Source: Brevibacillus brevis
Lineage (GTDB): Bacteria > Bacillota > Bacilli > Brevibacillales > Brevibacillaceae
Length of the DNA stretch: 64,000 nt
Reading direction: 5' to 3'
Assembly: GCF_900637055.1 (NCBI RefSeq)
Contig: NZ_LR134338.1
Span: 1,801,001-1,865,000 of the forward strand
The translations under genes were made by a program, and so were the position numbers. Below the pieces are notes generated by a model, which had not been told where the DNA came from, searched no databases, and was given only the letters and a program-made list of their open reading frames with translations. Of the stretch, positions 25,343-34,874 are shown piece after piece (positions within the stretch are counted from its first letter, which is position 1; every line of letters begins with the position of its first letter).

Positions 25343-27595
25343 GTGTCAAGTAAAATGTTGGGGAAGTTAGAGACGGTCTTTTCCTACACGGCCCATTTTA
25401 TCTTACAATCTTGGCCGGAAAAGCGCCCAGGCATCCTTTTCTTGACAGATTCCGGGGGCCGCGTAATCAACTTCATGGAAATGCAGGTTGGTCCATCTCG
25501 GAATTCTCAAGGGCTTACTCTGCAACACGATGTATCGATTGGCAAAGTCTTTGATTTTATTTTAGAGGCACTTTCTTCCAAAGAGATCGTAGTCAAAACG
25601 AGAAGTGAAACGAACAACGTGTGTGGAGCCTTTCCTTTGTGTGAAGAAGATGGAAGGGTTCGTGCTGTCATTGGCATGATAGCGCCCGAAGACCAAATCC
25701 ATTTCGATTTGTCATCCTACATGCGCGGGCTAGAGCCCTTGATTCGCATGGGATATGATGCTTATATTCAACACGTCACGAGCCAGATTGTCATGGATTT
25801 GACGCTGCATGATACGACCAAAGAGCTGCTGCAAAGCTTGACGGGTCAGATCAGTGACATTATCCAAAAAGGCTATTGTTCGGCCGTAAAGCTCGCGGAC
25901 AATGCCACGTTGATTCCGCAGGAGAGTGTAACCACGCAGGAGGCCGAAGTTGGACAAACCCATATAGCCCAACTGGTTTCGAGATTCGGTACGACACAAA
26001 TCATGCCATCCATTTTGGATGACCACAGGCTTGTCGTCGTTCCTGTCTCCTTGAACCAAACGCCGCTCTACGCACTGTTTTTGCATCTGCCACCCGAAGA
26101 GACAGATTGCGTGTACGATGAGCGGGATGTTGCTTTTTTGCAGGAGGTAGGGGCGAAGGCAAGCTGTGCGCTTTGGCGTTCGATCATGTCGGACGACCTG
26201 CGCCGTGAAGCGAGCAAAAAAGATTTGTTGTATCAGTTGATGTCAAAGATTCAGGCATCGATTGATGTGAATGATGTTTTGCATGAAATCGTGACGAGCA
26301 TTCCCAGCCTTTATCCGTACTTGTCAGCAGAACTTTTCCTTACGGTTGAACCCAATGCAACCACCCCGGTCAAACAGCTTTCTTTTCAAGAGGTAGAGCC
26401 GTCTACCAGTACCAAGGCCTATTTGGAAGGACGTCTCATTGCCGAAGAAGTGGGAGAAGGGGAGCAACAGGTGACAGTGATCGCAGCGCCACTCTTGGGC
26501 AAGCAAGGAATCTACGGAGTTTTGCAAGTGACGTCCGATCAGCGAATCACCTTGAATCAGCATGAAAAGGACTACATTTCGATCTTGGCGGATACTGCTG
26601 GCACTGCGTTTGAAAACGCACAGCTCTATCAGCAATCGCGTAATTTAATTCGAGAATTGCGTTTGATTAATGAGATGGCACGCCAGCTGAACAGAAGTCT
26701 TGATTTAAAGGAAATTCTCGATTTTGTTACGACGATGATGCGGGCTACCTTTGATGCGGAGTTTTGTGCCATCTTGCGAAAAGCGCCGGGAGAGGATTGC
26801 TTTGATGTGCTCTCTTCCTCCATTCCAGCGTTTAATGGCATGGCTATCGATTCTACAGAAAAGCCATTTCAGCAAATCTTGCAAAGCAAGCAGGCATTGT
26901 TGCTGGCTCAACCAGGGGCAGGACCGCTTCCTTTTTCGCTCTTTTCGTGCTGTTCCTTCATGGGGGTTCCGCTCGTTGTCGAGGGTGAGATTAGTGGAGT
27001 CCTTTTAGTCGCAGATTCCCGTTATCATTTTTTTAGTTTTGACGACTACAAACTCCTCGAAATATTTGGCCAGCATGCGAGCTTGGCAATGACCAACGCC
27101 GTCCTGCATAATGAAATGGAACGAATGGTCATTACGGATAATTTGACAGGTCTGTACACGAGAAGACATTTGAATGAACGAGTAAGAGGATCATTACAAA
27201 AAGACAACTATGGCTCGTTGATCTTGATCGATATTGATTATTTTAAAACCGTGAATGATACATTTGGCCATCAGGTAGGGGACGAGGTGCTGATTCAGGT
27301 CTCCAATCTGATTCGACATAGCATCCGAGACAGTGATATCGCGGCAAGATGGGGCGGAGAGGAACTCGCTGTTTATTTGCCGCGTGTGGACAAAAACACC
27401 GCGCATTCCGTGGCAGAGCGCATACGGGAATGCGTCGAGCAGGAGACGTCTCCACAGGTCACGATCTCGTGCGGACTAGCGAAATGGAGCAGGGAGATGG
27501 ATGTAAACCTGAGTGTAGAAGCGCTGTTCCATCAAGCAGATATTGCTTTGTATGAAGCCAAAAATTCAGGTAGAAATCAAGTTGTTCTCGCCTAG
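25343..27595 (+). CDS. Diguanylate cyclase with GAF sensory domains
   Basis: A 750-residue soluble protein ending in an active-looking GGDEF domain (about residues 590-750): TDNLTGLYTRRHLNERV, LIDIDYFKTVNDTFGHQVGDEVL and the catalytic loop RWGGEELAVYLP (GGEEF-type). No canonical RxxD inhibitory site was seen before it. The upstream ~580 residues contain GAF-like modules (one ends LLGKQGIYGVLQVTSD...ILADTAGTAFENAQLY, another SCCSFMGVPLVVEGEISGVLLVADS...LEIFGQHASLAMTNAVL). It corresponds in position to B. subtilis ytrP, a GGDEF gene between rpsD and refZ. No EAL or transmembrane segment, so it should sense a cytoplasmic ligand and make cyclic di-GMP. Confidence 0.92.
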   Translation: MSSKMLGKLETVFSYTAHFILQSWPEKRPGILFLTDSGGRVINFMEMQVGPSRNSQGLTLQHDVSIGKVFDFILEALSSKEIVVKTRSETNNVCGAFPLCEEDGRVRAVIGMIAPEDQIHFDLSSYMRGLEPLIRMGYDAYIQHVTSQIVMDLTLHDTTKELLQSLTGQISDIIQKGYCSAVKLADNATLIPQESVTTQEAEVGQTHIAQLVSRFGTTQIMPSILDDHRLVVVPVSLNQTPLYALFLHLPPEETDCVYDERDVAFLQEVGAKASCALWRSIMSDDLRREASKKDLLYQLMSKIQASIDVNDVLHEIVTSIPSLYPYLSAELFLTVEPNATTPVKQLSFQEVEPSTSTKAYLEGRLIAEEVGEGEQQVTVIAAPLLGKQGIYGVLQVTSDQRITLNQHEKDYISILADTAGTAFENAQLYQQSRNLIRELRLINEMARQLNRSLDLKEILDFVTTMMRATFDAEFCAILRKAPGEDCFDVLSSSIPAFNGMAIDSTEKPFQQILQSKQALLLAQPGAGPLPFSLFSCCSFMGVPLVVEGEISGVLLVADSRYHFFSFDDYKLLEIFGQHASLAMTNAVLHNEMERMVITDNLTGLYTRRHLNERVRGSLQKDNYGSLILIDIDYFKTVNDTFGHQVGDEVLIQVSNLIRHSIRDSDIAARWGGEELAVYLPRVDKNTAHSVAERIRECVEQETSPQVTISCGLAKWSREMDVNLSVEALFHQADIALYEAKNSGRNQVVLA

Positions 27596-27623
27596 AGCCA
27601 AAACAATGGCTCTTTTCTCTTTT
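27595..27623 (+). terminator. Intrinsic terminator of the GGDEF gene
   Basis: GAGCCA and TGGCTC enclose a 6-nt loop, then a T-rich tract. The stem begins at the last base of the stop codon. Confidence 0.7.
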
Positions 27624-27661
27624 CGGAAAAAAAGGCAAAAAACTTGAGAGGTAGATAAAAA

Positions 27662-28660
27662 ATGACAACGAATGATGGCAAGCAAAGGATCGCGACGCAA
27701 GTAGCACCTGATATTTTTTGTCTGGAAATACCTACGCCTTTTGATGTGGGGGCAGTAAACATCTACTTGCTAAAAGGGGAGCGCTTGACCTTAGTTGATG
27801 TAGGTCCATTGACCGACGATGCGTGGGCGGCCTTGACAGAAGGCTTAGAATCGATTGGGGTAAGCGTGCAAGATATCGATCAAGTCATACTGACGCATCA
27901 TCATGTGGATCATTGCGGGCAGTTAGAAAAAGTACGGGAACGATCGGGAGCGAAGACATTTGCCCATCCGCAGGCAACGCCTTATGTACAGCAGGATGAG
28001 CAGTTTATGACTTTTCATGATCAGTTTTTCGAAGAGCTGTACATCCAGAGCGGTGTACCAGAAAAAATGATGGTCATTATCTCGAAATTTCACAAGCTGA
28101 TGAAGACGTTTTCTGCGCCAAGCCAGATTGACGTCCATCTGAAGCATGAGCAAAAGGTACCGTACTTGGAGGACTGGCAGGTACTTTATACGCCGGGACA
28201 CAGCCAAAGCCATCTGTCGTTGTATCGGGCGAAGGATCAAGTCATGATTGGTGGCGACCATATCATCAAGCGAATTTCATCCAATGCCTTCATTGAACCA
28301 CCCCGGAATCGCACGAGTACAAGACCACTGACCTTGATCCAATACCGTACAGCGCTGCAAATGTGTGCGGACATGGAGATCAGACAAGTCCTGAGTGGAC
28401 ACGGTGAACCGGTTTACAACCATCGAGAGCTCATACTTGCTCGTCTGCAAAAGAACTGGGAGAGAACAGACACGCTTCGCAGGCTTCTTGCAGATGGAGA
28501 AAAGACAGCTTTTGAACTGAATGCTCTCTTATTTCCAGGCTTGTACCAAAAAGAATTGCCATTGACGCTATCCGAGACATTGGGGCACATCGATTTGTTG
28601 ATGATTCTCCATCAGATTGAAGTGAGAGAGCAGGATCGAGTCTTGTATTACCACCTGTAA
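27662..28660 (+). CDS. Metallo-beta-lactamase-fold hydrolase
   Basis: A 332-residue MBL-fold protein. The di-metal motif is VILTHHHVDHCGQ, followed by LEDWQVLYTPGHSQSHLSLY (third histidine) and MIGGDHII (bridging Asp), and a C-terminal LSGHGEPV. A C-terminal helical extension resembles the winged-helix domain of LACTB2-like hydrolases (ILARLQKNWERTDTLRRLLADGEKTAFELNALLFP). The substrate is not evident; thioesters, nucleic acids or lactones are all possible. GAGAGGTAG is upstream of ATG 27662. It stands alone between terminators. Confidence 0.88.
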   Translation: MTTNDGKQRIATQVAPDIFCLEIPTPFDVGAVNIYLLKGERLTLVDVGPLTDDAWAALTEGLESIGVSVQDIDQVILTHHHVDHCGQLEKVRERSGAKTFAHPQATPYVQQDEQFMTFHDQFFEELYIQSGVPEKMMVIISKFHKLMKTFSAPSQIDVHLKHEQKVPYLEDWQVLYTPGHSQSHLSLYRAKDQVMIGGDHIIKRISSNAFIEPPRNRTSTRPLTLIQYRTALQMCADMEIRQVLSGHGEPVYNHRELILARLQKNWERTDTLRRLLADGEKTAFELNALLFPGLYQKELPLTLSETLGHIDLLMILHQIEVREQDRVLYYHL

Positions 28661-28786
28661 ACCTGATCGTCCAAGAGAGGCTTGCAAATAGAATAAGCCT
28701 ATTCCTCCCCGGAAACGCTAAAAGGGACTATTACCCTGGGACTCCACATGAGGCTGATCTAGGGTAGCTGAGGGAGGGTAGCATCT

Positions 28787-29695
28787 ATGCAGAAGTATTG
28801 GCCCATTTGCGTAATGGCTCTTGTATGTACAGTTGTTGTAGGTGGCTGTAATCAAATGAATGTGAAGCAGGATGCGAATACAATGTTTGAGCAGGTGCGT
28901 GACAAGTTCGATGCGCAGAAATCGTATGCGTTCTACGGGCAAACCAAGCTGTTGACGGCAAATAGTGCCAATGCGAACATGGTTAACTTTTCGGGCAGAA
29001 AAGATGGAGAGGCTGTTTACATGAACGTGAAGCTCTCTGTCCCAGAAGAAAACAGAGTGGACAACTTATCCTTGCTCAGCCAAGGGGACAAGCTGTATAC
29101 CAAGCATGGACAAAACGAAGGCTGGAAACATGTCGCAGGGGATAGTCCGGCCCTGCATCAAGAAATGAACAACTGGAACCCCATCGCTTCGTTTCAGCAA
29201 ATCGACGATATGAAACAAAACGTCCGGATGCTGCCAGATGAGAATCCAAATGACGATTTTGAGGCGCTCGGAGTCGTATTGGATTCTGCCAAACTAAAGA
29301 GCTGGCTTGTTGCCCAAATGCAAGAACAAACAAAGTCGGGAGCAAAAGTCCAATCGATAGCAGGGCGAGAGAAACCCTACATACCGAAGCTAAAGCTAGC
29401 GATGTCACTCTCGGAAGGCAATTGGAGAGGGACGCCTGCACAACATTCCGGACCCACGATTCAATCCAAGAAGAAGGTGGACGTAAACGAGCTCGTGAAC
29501 CAGATGGAAGTGGAGGCAGAGTACACGATTCACTATAATAAAAAAACGATGCTCCCCACGAATATGACGATGTCCATTCGATCCTCGTACGATTTGAACG
29601 ATCAGCGTGTAAAAGAGCATACGCAAGTAGAAACGTATTTGCAGCAATATGGAGCAGTTGCCCCCATCACAACTCCATCGAAAAAAAGCAAATAG
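28787..29695 (+). CDS. Exported lipoprotein of unknown function
   Basis: A 302-residue protein with a type II signal peptide: MQKYWPICVMALVCTVVVGGC with lipobox VVGGC, Cys21 being the lipidated residue. The mature part is hydrophilic with FDAQKSYAFYGQTKLLT, a beta-rich centre (VNFSGRKDGEAVYMNVKLSV) and a C-terminal VEAEYTIHYNKKTMLPTNMTMSIRSSY. The strand pattern recalls LolA/LppX-like lipoproteins, but the match is not strong. A GAGGGAGGG site precedes the ATG, and the 120-bp leader contains a TACCCT/AGGGTA inverted repeat. A terminator follows. Confidence 0.75.
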   Translation: MQKYWPICVMALVCTVVVGGCNQMNVKQDANTMFEQVRDKFDAQKSYAFYGQTKLLTANSANANMVNFSGRKDGEAVYMNVKLSVPEENRVDNLSLLSQGDKLYTKHGQNEGWKHVAGDSPALHQEMNNWNPIASFQQIDDMKQNVRMLPDENPNDDFEALGVVLDSAKLKSWLVAQMQEQTKSGAKVQSIAGREKPYIPKLKLAMSLSEGNWRGTPAQHSGPTIQSKKKVDVNELVNQMEVEAEYTIHYNKKTMLPTNMTMSIRSSYDLNDQRVKEHTQVETYLQQYGAVAPITTPSKKSK

Positions 29696-29715
29696 GGAGT
29701 AAGAGTAATCAAGTG

Positions 29716-29756
29716 AGACGTTCCTCTTGCAAAACAGACAGGAGCGTCTTTTTTCT
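29716..29756 (+). terminator. Intrinsic terminator of the lipoprotein gene
   Basis: AGACGTTCCT pairs with AGGAGCGTCT and is followed by TTTTTC. Confidence 0.75.
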
Positions 29757-29950
29757 GTCAGGGAAAATTGAAAAGATGAGGTAACGCGCTCGATGCTTTT
29801 TACGTACTTCTTATGTGGAAGAAATTCTATGCGATAGCGGTTTTTTTCGATGGAATCAGCATTACGAGCAGGATACTGGAAAACATTGTCGAACATACAA
29901 CAAGACTATCTTTTTTCGTCGAATAATCTGTACAATGGGAAAGATGCCTG

Positions 29951-30553
29951 ATGGATCAGACGAAAATGCGTATTTTATCCGCAGCAGCGAAGCTTTTTGA
30001 TGTTCATGGCTACAAAGGAACCTCCGTAAGACAAATTGCCTCTGTTGCTCAAGTAAATTCCGCGCTGATTTCCTATCACTTTGAAGGGAAGCAAGGAGTC
30101 CTGGAGACGCTGATTGCTTCTTACTTTGAGACGTTGTTTCGCCTTTTGGAAGAACTGGAAAACGAGCAGGAAAACATCCCTGCCTATCAACGATTGGAAC
30201 AAGTTGTGCAGCTGTATTTGCAATTTCAATGTGAGCACGCGCCTATCACGCGTTTGATTCACCGTGAGCTGAGCGTAGAATCCATGCTTGCTCGTGAAGT
30301 GATGACGCTATATATGAGTCGATGGAAGCACGGGCTTTCGCGTGTGATCGAGGGCGGTGTCGTCTCGGGTGAGTTTCTGCCCGTCTCTATTGATCGTACA
30401 GTACTGGCTATGACGAGCCAGATGATATATCCATTTTTGCAACCACAAATGGTTCGCCAGGTCTATGATCTGGAGCCATCTTCCGAGGAGTTCGTCCAAT
30501 GGCTGCAAACCTCGATTATGTGTTATCTGCGAGGTTCTTTGCTGCCCGCTTAG
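29951..30553 (+). CDS. refZ: RefZ-like TetR-family regulator (FtsZ/sporulation)
   Basis: A 200-residue TetR-fold protein. The HTH is MDQTKMRILSAAAKLFDVHGYKGTSVRQIASVAQVNSALISYHFEGKQGVLETLI. The core resembles B. subtilis RefZ (YttP), for example ITRLIHRELSVESMLAREVMTLYM and MIYPFLQPQMVRQVYDLEPSS. RefZ binds sites near oriC and helps place the division septum during sporulation by acting on FtsZ. The next gene is an EzrA homologue, the same order as in B. subtilis, which supports the call. The start at 29951 may be TTG or another weak codon; spacing from GGAAAGATG fits. Confidence 0.85.
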   Translation: MDQTKMRILSAAAKLFDVHGYKGTSVRQIASVAQVNSALISYHFEGKQGVLETLIASYFETLFRLLEELENEQENIPAYQRLEQVVQLYLQFQCEHAPITRLIHRELSVESMLAREVMTLYMSRWKHGLSRVIEGGVVSGEFLPVSIDRTVLAMTSQMIYPFLQPQMVRQVYDLEPSSEEFVQWLQTSIMCYLRGSLLPA

Positions 30554-30600
30554 GCGTGGCCTCTCCCAATGAATGATTCTAGTAAGGGGATGTATGACAA

Positions 30601-33051
30601 GTGAAACGAAAACTATTCATGCTCTGTTTGGCAGGCATGTTGTTATATACGAATCCGGCTTATGCGACGCCGTTTCCAGATAAAAAAGACGAAGTTGTTC
30701 AGGACGCTGACAACTATTTGAAAAAAGAAGACAGGACCGCCTTTGCAAATTCATTGAACGGCATACCGGGCAGCTACAAAGTCGTCGTAGTGGAAAGCAC
30801 GGCACCAGAAGCTGAATCTCCAGATATCTACGCACAAAAGCTGTTTGACAATTACAATTTGGCCGACGATGCCTTGATGATCGTACTCGACATAAACACC
30901 GAGCAGTTGGGGATTTACGCCGGTCCTTCTTTGCAGGCAAAAGGTGCCACGATGGCATTGCTGCATGACAAGATTGCGTCTTTCTATGAACCATTCCGTA
31001 CACAAAAGCAGTATTTGACCGGGATTCAGACGTTAATTGCGGAAGTAAACCAAGAGCTTAGCCGCATCGAAAGCAAGCAAGCAACAGCAAATCCGGGTGC
31101 GACCGACGCTAGTAAAGCGGAAGAGAGCGAAAGCAGTAGCGCACTCGGAGGTATTCCATGGTGGATTTATCTGGTTGGGGCTGTATTTGCTGGGCTATCG
31201 ATCGGCTTGATTTACGCGATGATCAGACGCCGGGCTATTTTTGCCCAAGTAGACGATGTAGAGGATTGGAAGGAAGAGCTCGTTGAGAAGATCAATGTCA
31301 TCGAGGTGGAAAAACCGCTTCGCCGTTCCAGCGGCATGACAGAAGTCCGTTACCACCACTTGGCTGACAAAAAAGAAAATCTGTTGCGCATTCGCATCCC
31401 TGATGTGGAAATGATGATCCTCGATGCGGAAGAGGCTTGCGATCGCTTCCGTTTTACGTTGGCACTTGGCATGCTGAATGAGGCGAGAGAGGCTATTTCC
31501 AAAATTGAGGAAGAGCTGAATGAGCTAAAAACAGACACTTCCAAAGTGGCAGTTACCAAGCAAGAAAACAAGGTTGTTGTTCCTGAGATCGGAAAGCAAG
31601 TGGAGCAGATGGAACGACGCTTGTCCGATTTGCGTCTGGAGTACGGATTGTCTTTTCATGAATTGAAAGCATCGCTCGATGAAGTAGACACGATGCGAAA
31701 ACTCGTGAAAACTGCGCGGACGGCAGGGGACGACATCGCAGCTTACGAAACCACACAAAAAGCGCAGCAAGTGCTAGAGCAGGTAGGACAAGCGATGGAG
31801 CTCATTCCAAAGCTTGTGCAACGCGTGAAAAAGGAAATGCCGGAAGAATTCAAGCATCTGGAGGAAGGAATTGAGCAGGCCGTTCGTGACGGCTTTGATT
31901 TAAAGCAGGATTCCTTGGACAATGCCCTCTTGCAGGCGAAGCAATTGGTCATGTCCGCGAAGAGCGCTTTGGAAGAGGGTAGCTTGGAAATGGTATTGAC
32001 CCATGTCAAAGCGTTCGAAGTCCTCCTTGATGCGACGTATCAAGCGATAGAAGATGGCGTTCTTGCTCGTGATGAAGCAGCAGCGACTGTATATGCAGAA
32101 GCTGAACCGCAAATAGAAATGAATCAAAGCAAAGATGAGACAGAATTTGTGCAGGAAGAAAAGAGAGCAGAAGCAGGAGAGGTGGAACAGGATAATTCGC
32201 TACAGCAAGTAGCGGCGACATCCGCGGCTGTGGAGCCGGAGATTCGTACACCTGAGCCGACTCCAGCTAGCGAGACCGAGCATTCTACCAGTGAGGCAGA
32301 TTCTGTAAAGCCGACTCCTTTCCAGCAGACGAAAGTGGAAGAAGAGCGAACGGTGCGAGGCAAATCCTCAGAGCTGAGTGAAGCTGAACGTTCCGTTTTG
32401 TTACAAGCGATTCCTCAGCTTTTCAATAAAAAAGCACAAAAGTCTGCTCCAACAGTCAAAGCTGAGGAGCCTGTGTACGAAGAAGAAGAAGAGTATGAAC
32501 TGGTCATGCCGAAGAGTCAGCCTGAACAAGAAGAGATGATTCCGGAAGAAGAAGAGCAAACGTATTTGGTCATCGAAACGGAAGACGATGCGCTGGATGA
32601 ACTGGAGCGAATTTCTAACACATTAGTCCGCGTGCGTCAGCACATCAAGCGGAGCTACTTGCCGGGGATTCCGGATCAATTGAAATACATGTTTGAAGAA
32701 GTCGTGCAGACGTTGGGCCGCGTGCAAACGATCATGGAGCAATACCGCTATGATCTGGAAGAGGTGGCTATGCTGGTTCAGGACGCAAGTGATTTGGTCG
32801 GCGAAACAGAGCGGATGGCAGAACGCATTATTACAACTTGTCAGATGGCAGAGGGTGCCATTCAGTATACCAACCGTTATCGCCGACAAAATCGCCAGGT
32901 CAATGAGTTGTTGACGAAGGCAGAGATATCATTTCGACAACTGGCTTTCGCAGAAGCCTATCAGCTTGCGGAGGAGGCCCGTCTGGTAATCGAAGGCGCA
33001 CCAGCCGAAGAGGACAACCGTTGGCTTCTGCGTCGCAAGAAAAAGGGATGA
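30601..33051 (+). CDS. ezrA: EzrA-like septation-ring regulator with N-terminal TPM domain
   Basis: An 816-residue protein fusing two known parts. Residues 1-22 are a signal peptide (cleavage near AYA). Residues ~25-155 are a TPM domain (PFPDKKDEVVQDADNYLKKED...GSYKVVVVEST...DDALMIVLDINTEQLGIYAG). A single membrane span (about 186-208) leads into an EzrA-like cytoplasmic rod: AIFAQVDDVEDWKEELVEKIN, DVEMMILDAEEACDRFRFTLALGMLNEA, and at the C-terminus LPGIPDQLKYMFEEVVQTL with IQYTNRYRRQNRQVNELLTKAE. Between them is an acidic low-complexity stretch (about 490-670). B. subtilis EzrA (562 residues) begins at the membrane span and has no TPM domain. EzrA restrains FtsZ ring assembly. Position next to refZ supports the identity. 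GTG start behind AAGGGGA. Confidence 0.88.
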   Translation: MKRKLFMLCLAGMLLYTNPAYATPFPDKKDEVVQDADNYLKKEDRTAFANSLNGIPGSYKVVVVESTAPEAESPDIYAQKLFDNYNLADDALMIVLDINTEQLGIYAGPSLQAKGATMALLHDKIASFYEPFRTQKQYLTGIQTLIAEVNQELSRIESKQATANPGATDASKAEESESSSALGGIPWWIYLVGAVFAGLSIGLIYAMIRRRAIFAQVDDVEDWKEELVEKINVIEVEKPLRRSSGMTEVRYHHLADKKENLLRIRIPDVEMMILDAEEACDRFRFTLALGMLNEAREAISKIEEELNELKTDTSKVAVTKQENKVVVPEIGKQVEQMERRLSDLRLEYGLSFHELKASLDEVDTMRKLVKTARTAGDDIAAYETTQKAQQVLEQVGQAMELIPKLVQRVKKEMPEEFKHLEEGIEQAVRDGFDLKQDSLDNALLQAKQLVMSAKSALEEGSLEMVLTHVKAFEVLLDATYQAIEDGVLARDEAAATVYAEAEPQIEMNQSKDETEFVQEEKRAEAGEVEQDNSLQQVAATSAAVEPEIRTPEPTPASETEHSTSEADSVKPTPFQQTKVEEERTVRGKSSELSEAERSVLLQAIPQLFNKKAQKSAPTVKAEEPVYEEEEEYELVMPKSQPEQEEMIPEEEEQTYLVIETEDDALDELERISNTLVRVRQHIKRSYLPGIPDQLKYMFEEVVQTLGRVQTIMEQYRYDLEEVAMLVQDASDLVGETERMAERIITTCQMAEGAIQYTNRYRRQNRQVNELLTKAEISFRQLAFAEAYQLAEEARLVIEGAPAEEDNRWLLRRKKKG

Positions 33052-33257
33052 GTCCGATGCTGATCTTTCCTCTCTTCTTACTGGCAGTTGGCATTCTCAT
33101 CATGGTACAGCCGCGGACAAAACGTTGGCAATCGCGGATGAATGCTTATTTTCAAGGAGACGAAAGGCGCGTCAAGCAGCGTGCCAACACGTTTTTTCTG
33201 TTGGGCCTGGCCTTTTTGTTCGCTGGATTTGCGTATTTGTTCCGCCTTGTCGGATAA
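33048..33257 (+). CDS. Small two-span membrane protein coupled to ezrA
   Basis: A 69-residue protein whose ATG overlaps the ezrA stop (ATGA), implying translational coupling. Two hydrophobic segments (MLIFPLFLLAVGILIMV and TFFLLGLAFLFAGFAYLF) flank a basic loop (QPRTKRWQSRMNAYFQGDERRVKQR). No family was recognised. The position suggests a membrane partner or accessory of the EzrA-TPM protein (inference). Confidence 0.7.
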   Translation: MSPMLIFPLFLLAVGILIMVQPRTKRWQSRMNAYFQGDERRVKQRANTFFLLGLAFLFAGFAYLFRLVG

Positions 33258-33272
33258 ACCAATAACTACGAA

Positions 33273-33327
33273 TAAAGCACCTGCTATGAAAAGATGGACT
33301 TGCCGTCTTTTGTAGCAGGTGCTTTTT
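33273..33327 (+). terminator. Terminator of the refZ-ezrA region
   Basis: AAAGCACCTGCTA pairs with TAGCAGGTGCTTT, followed by T residues. Confidence 0.85.
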
Positions 33328-33333
33328 GTTGGA

Positions 33334-33367
33334 CAAAAAAAGAAGCATCGCTCACGCAGGCGATGCC
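33334..33367 (-). terminator. Terminator of the BaiN-like gene
   Basis: On the minus strand GCATCGC pairs with GCGATGC and is followed by TTCTTTTTTT. A second inverted repeat (CAGCACATTAC/GTAATGTGCTG, 33405-33438) lies between it and the gene. Confidence 0.75.
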
Positions 33368-33494
33368 CCATCTAGGAAGATAAAGGGAGTAAGGTCTGTT
33401 AAACCAGCACATTACAACTAGGGGGGAGTAATGTGCTGATTTCTCTTTTCATGAAAAGAGAACCTGATTCATAGTTTCCCCAATCCCTCTTGAT

Positions 33495-34796
33495 CTAAAC
33501 GTCATTCTCGTAAAAAAATTCGGATGCTTCCTGCGCACTATGCGTACCCGCAGAATAGCCAGACGAAAAGGCAATGGTGATGTTGTAGCCACCGGTATGG
33601 GCGTGGACGTCCATGACCTCGCCAGCAAAATACAACCCATCCATGAGCTTGGATCTCATCGAGCGTGGATCGATCTCTTTTACACTCACACCGCCACCTG
33701 TAATGAACGCTTCCTCAAGAGAGAGCGTCCCCGTAATGGTGAGTGGAAAAGCTTTGATCAAGCTCGTGAACTTGCTCCACTCTTGTTTCTTCATATGGCT
33801 GTAGGTCGTTTCATCTGAAATTCCTGCCATCGCAAGCAAGAGTGGGATAATCCGTTCGGGGAGGAAGCCTTTGATTGCATTTTTTACTGCCTTTTTTGGT
33901 TGCTCCTCGATCAGCTGCCAGCTTTCCGACATGATTTCTTCGGCCGTTTTGTCAGGCATGAGATCGATCGTCAGAGAAAGAGGAACCGCTCCGTATTTTC
34001 GTTGAGACACAGAGACATAATGTCCCATGCGCAGGGAAGCGGGGCCTGATATTCCGAAGTGAGTGAAGATCATATCGCCTTCCTGGGTGTTGATCTTTTT
34101 CCCATTGGGTGCATACAACGTCATCGTAATATCACGCAGCGACAGACCCTGGATTGATTTATCGCGAATAAAAGAGTCATTGGCTGTTAGCGGTACTTCA
34201 GTAGGATACAGCTCTGTGATCGTATGCCCGGCTGCTTTCGCCCATGCATAGCCATCGCCTGTAGACCCTGTCTGTGGTACAGAACACCCTCCGACGGCAA
34301 TAATCACACAAGGCGCGGTAATTTTTTCACCGGATTGGAGCATGATGCCACCGACTCTGCCTTCCGAATAGATAACTTCTTTTACAGCGGCATTTAAATG
34401 AATGGTAGCACCTTGGCGCTTCAACAAATCAATCAAGGCTTGGGCGACTGTCACTGCTTTATCTGTGACGGGAAACATGCGGCCCCGATCCTCTTCTTTT
34501 AACGCGACACCCATCTCCTCAAAAAATTGGATAATCTCTCGGTTGCCGAATTGGGTGAGAGCACTGTACATGAAGCGGCCATTTCCCGGCATTTGTTTGA
34601 TTAATTCATCTTGTTCCTTGGCATTGGTTACATTGCAGCGACCGCCGCCAGATATGATGAGCTTTCGTCCGAGCTTTGAGCCTTTTTCCACGAGACAGAC
34701 TCGGGCTCCTTGGCCAGAAGCGGCAATAGCGGACATCAGCCCAGAGGGACCGCCGCCTATGATGATGACGTCATAATTGTATTGTGATCGGTTCAT
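33495..34796 (-). CDS. BaiN/HI0933-family NAD(P)/FAD-dependent oxidoreductase
   Basis: A 433-residue flavoprotein of the HI0933/BaiN family (B. subtilis YtfP type). The N-terminal FAD-binding motif is YDVIIIGGGPSGLMSAIAAS, followed by LIISGGGRCNVTNAKEQDEL, a family hallmark. The C-terminal FAD contact is GLYFAGEVMDVHAHTGGYNITIAFSSGYSAG. Related proteins reduce bile-acid intermediates in gut clostridia, but most members have no known substrate. Same strand as the GNAT gene 78 bp upstream. Confidence 0.92.
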   Translation of the reverse strand: MNRSQYNYDVIIIGGGPSGLMSAIAASGQGARVCLVEKGSKLGRKLIISGGGRCNVTNAKEQDELIKQMPGNGRFMYSALTQFGNREIIQFFEEMGVALKEEDRGRMFPVTDKAVTVAQALIDLLKRQGATIHLNAAVKEVIYSEGRVGGIMLQSGEKITAPCVIIAVGGCSVPQTGSTGDGYAWAKAAGHTITELYPTEVPLTANDSFIRDKSIQGLSLRDITMTLYAPNGKKINTQEGDMIFTHFGISGPASLRMGHYVSVSQRKYGAVPLSLTIDLMPDKTAEEIMSESWQLIEEQPKKAVKNAIKGFLPERIIPLLLAMAGISDETTYSHMKKQEWSKFTSLIKAFPLTITGTLSLEEAFITGGGVSVKEIDPRSMRSKLMDGLYFAGEVMDVHAHTGGYNITIAFSSGYSAGTHSAQEASEFFYENDV

Positions 34797-34874
34797 TTCA
34801 TTCTCGTCCTTTGTTGTTTAGGGTTGGGCAACACCCATTTTACCACATACCGCCCACCCGGCGCGCAATTCCAG

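Noticed and set aside
28661..28786. Possible c-di-GMP or c-di-AMP riboswitch before the lipoprotein gene
   Set aside because: Only a simple TACCCT/AGGGTA inverted repeat is visible; the conserved riboswitch cores are absent.
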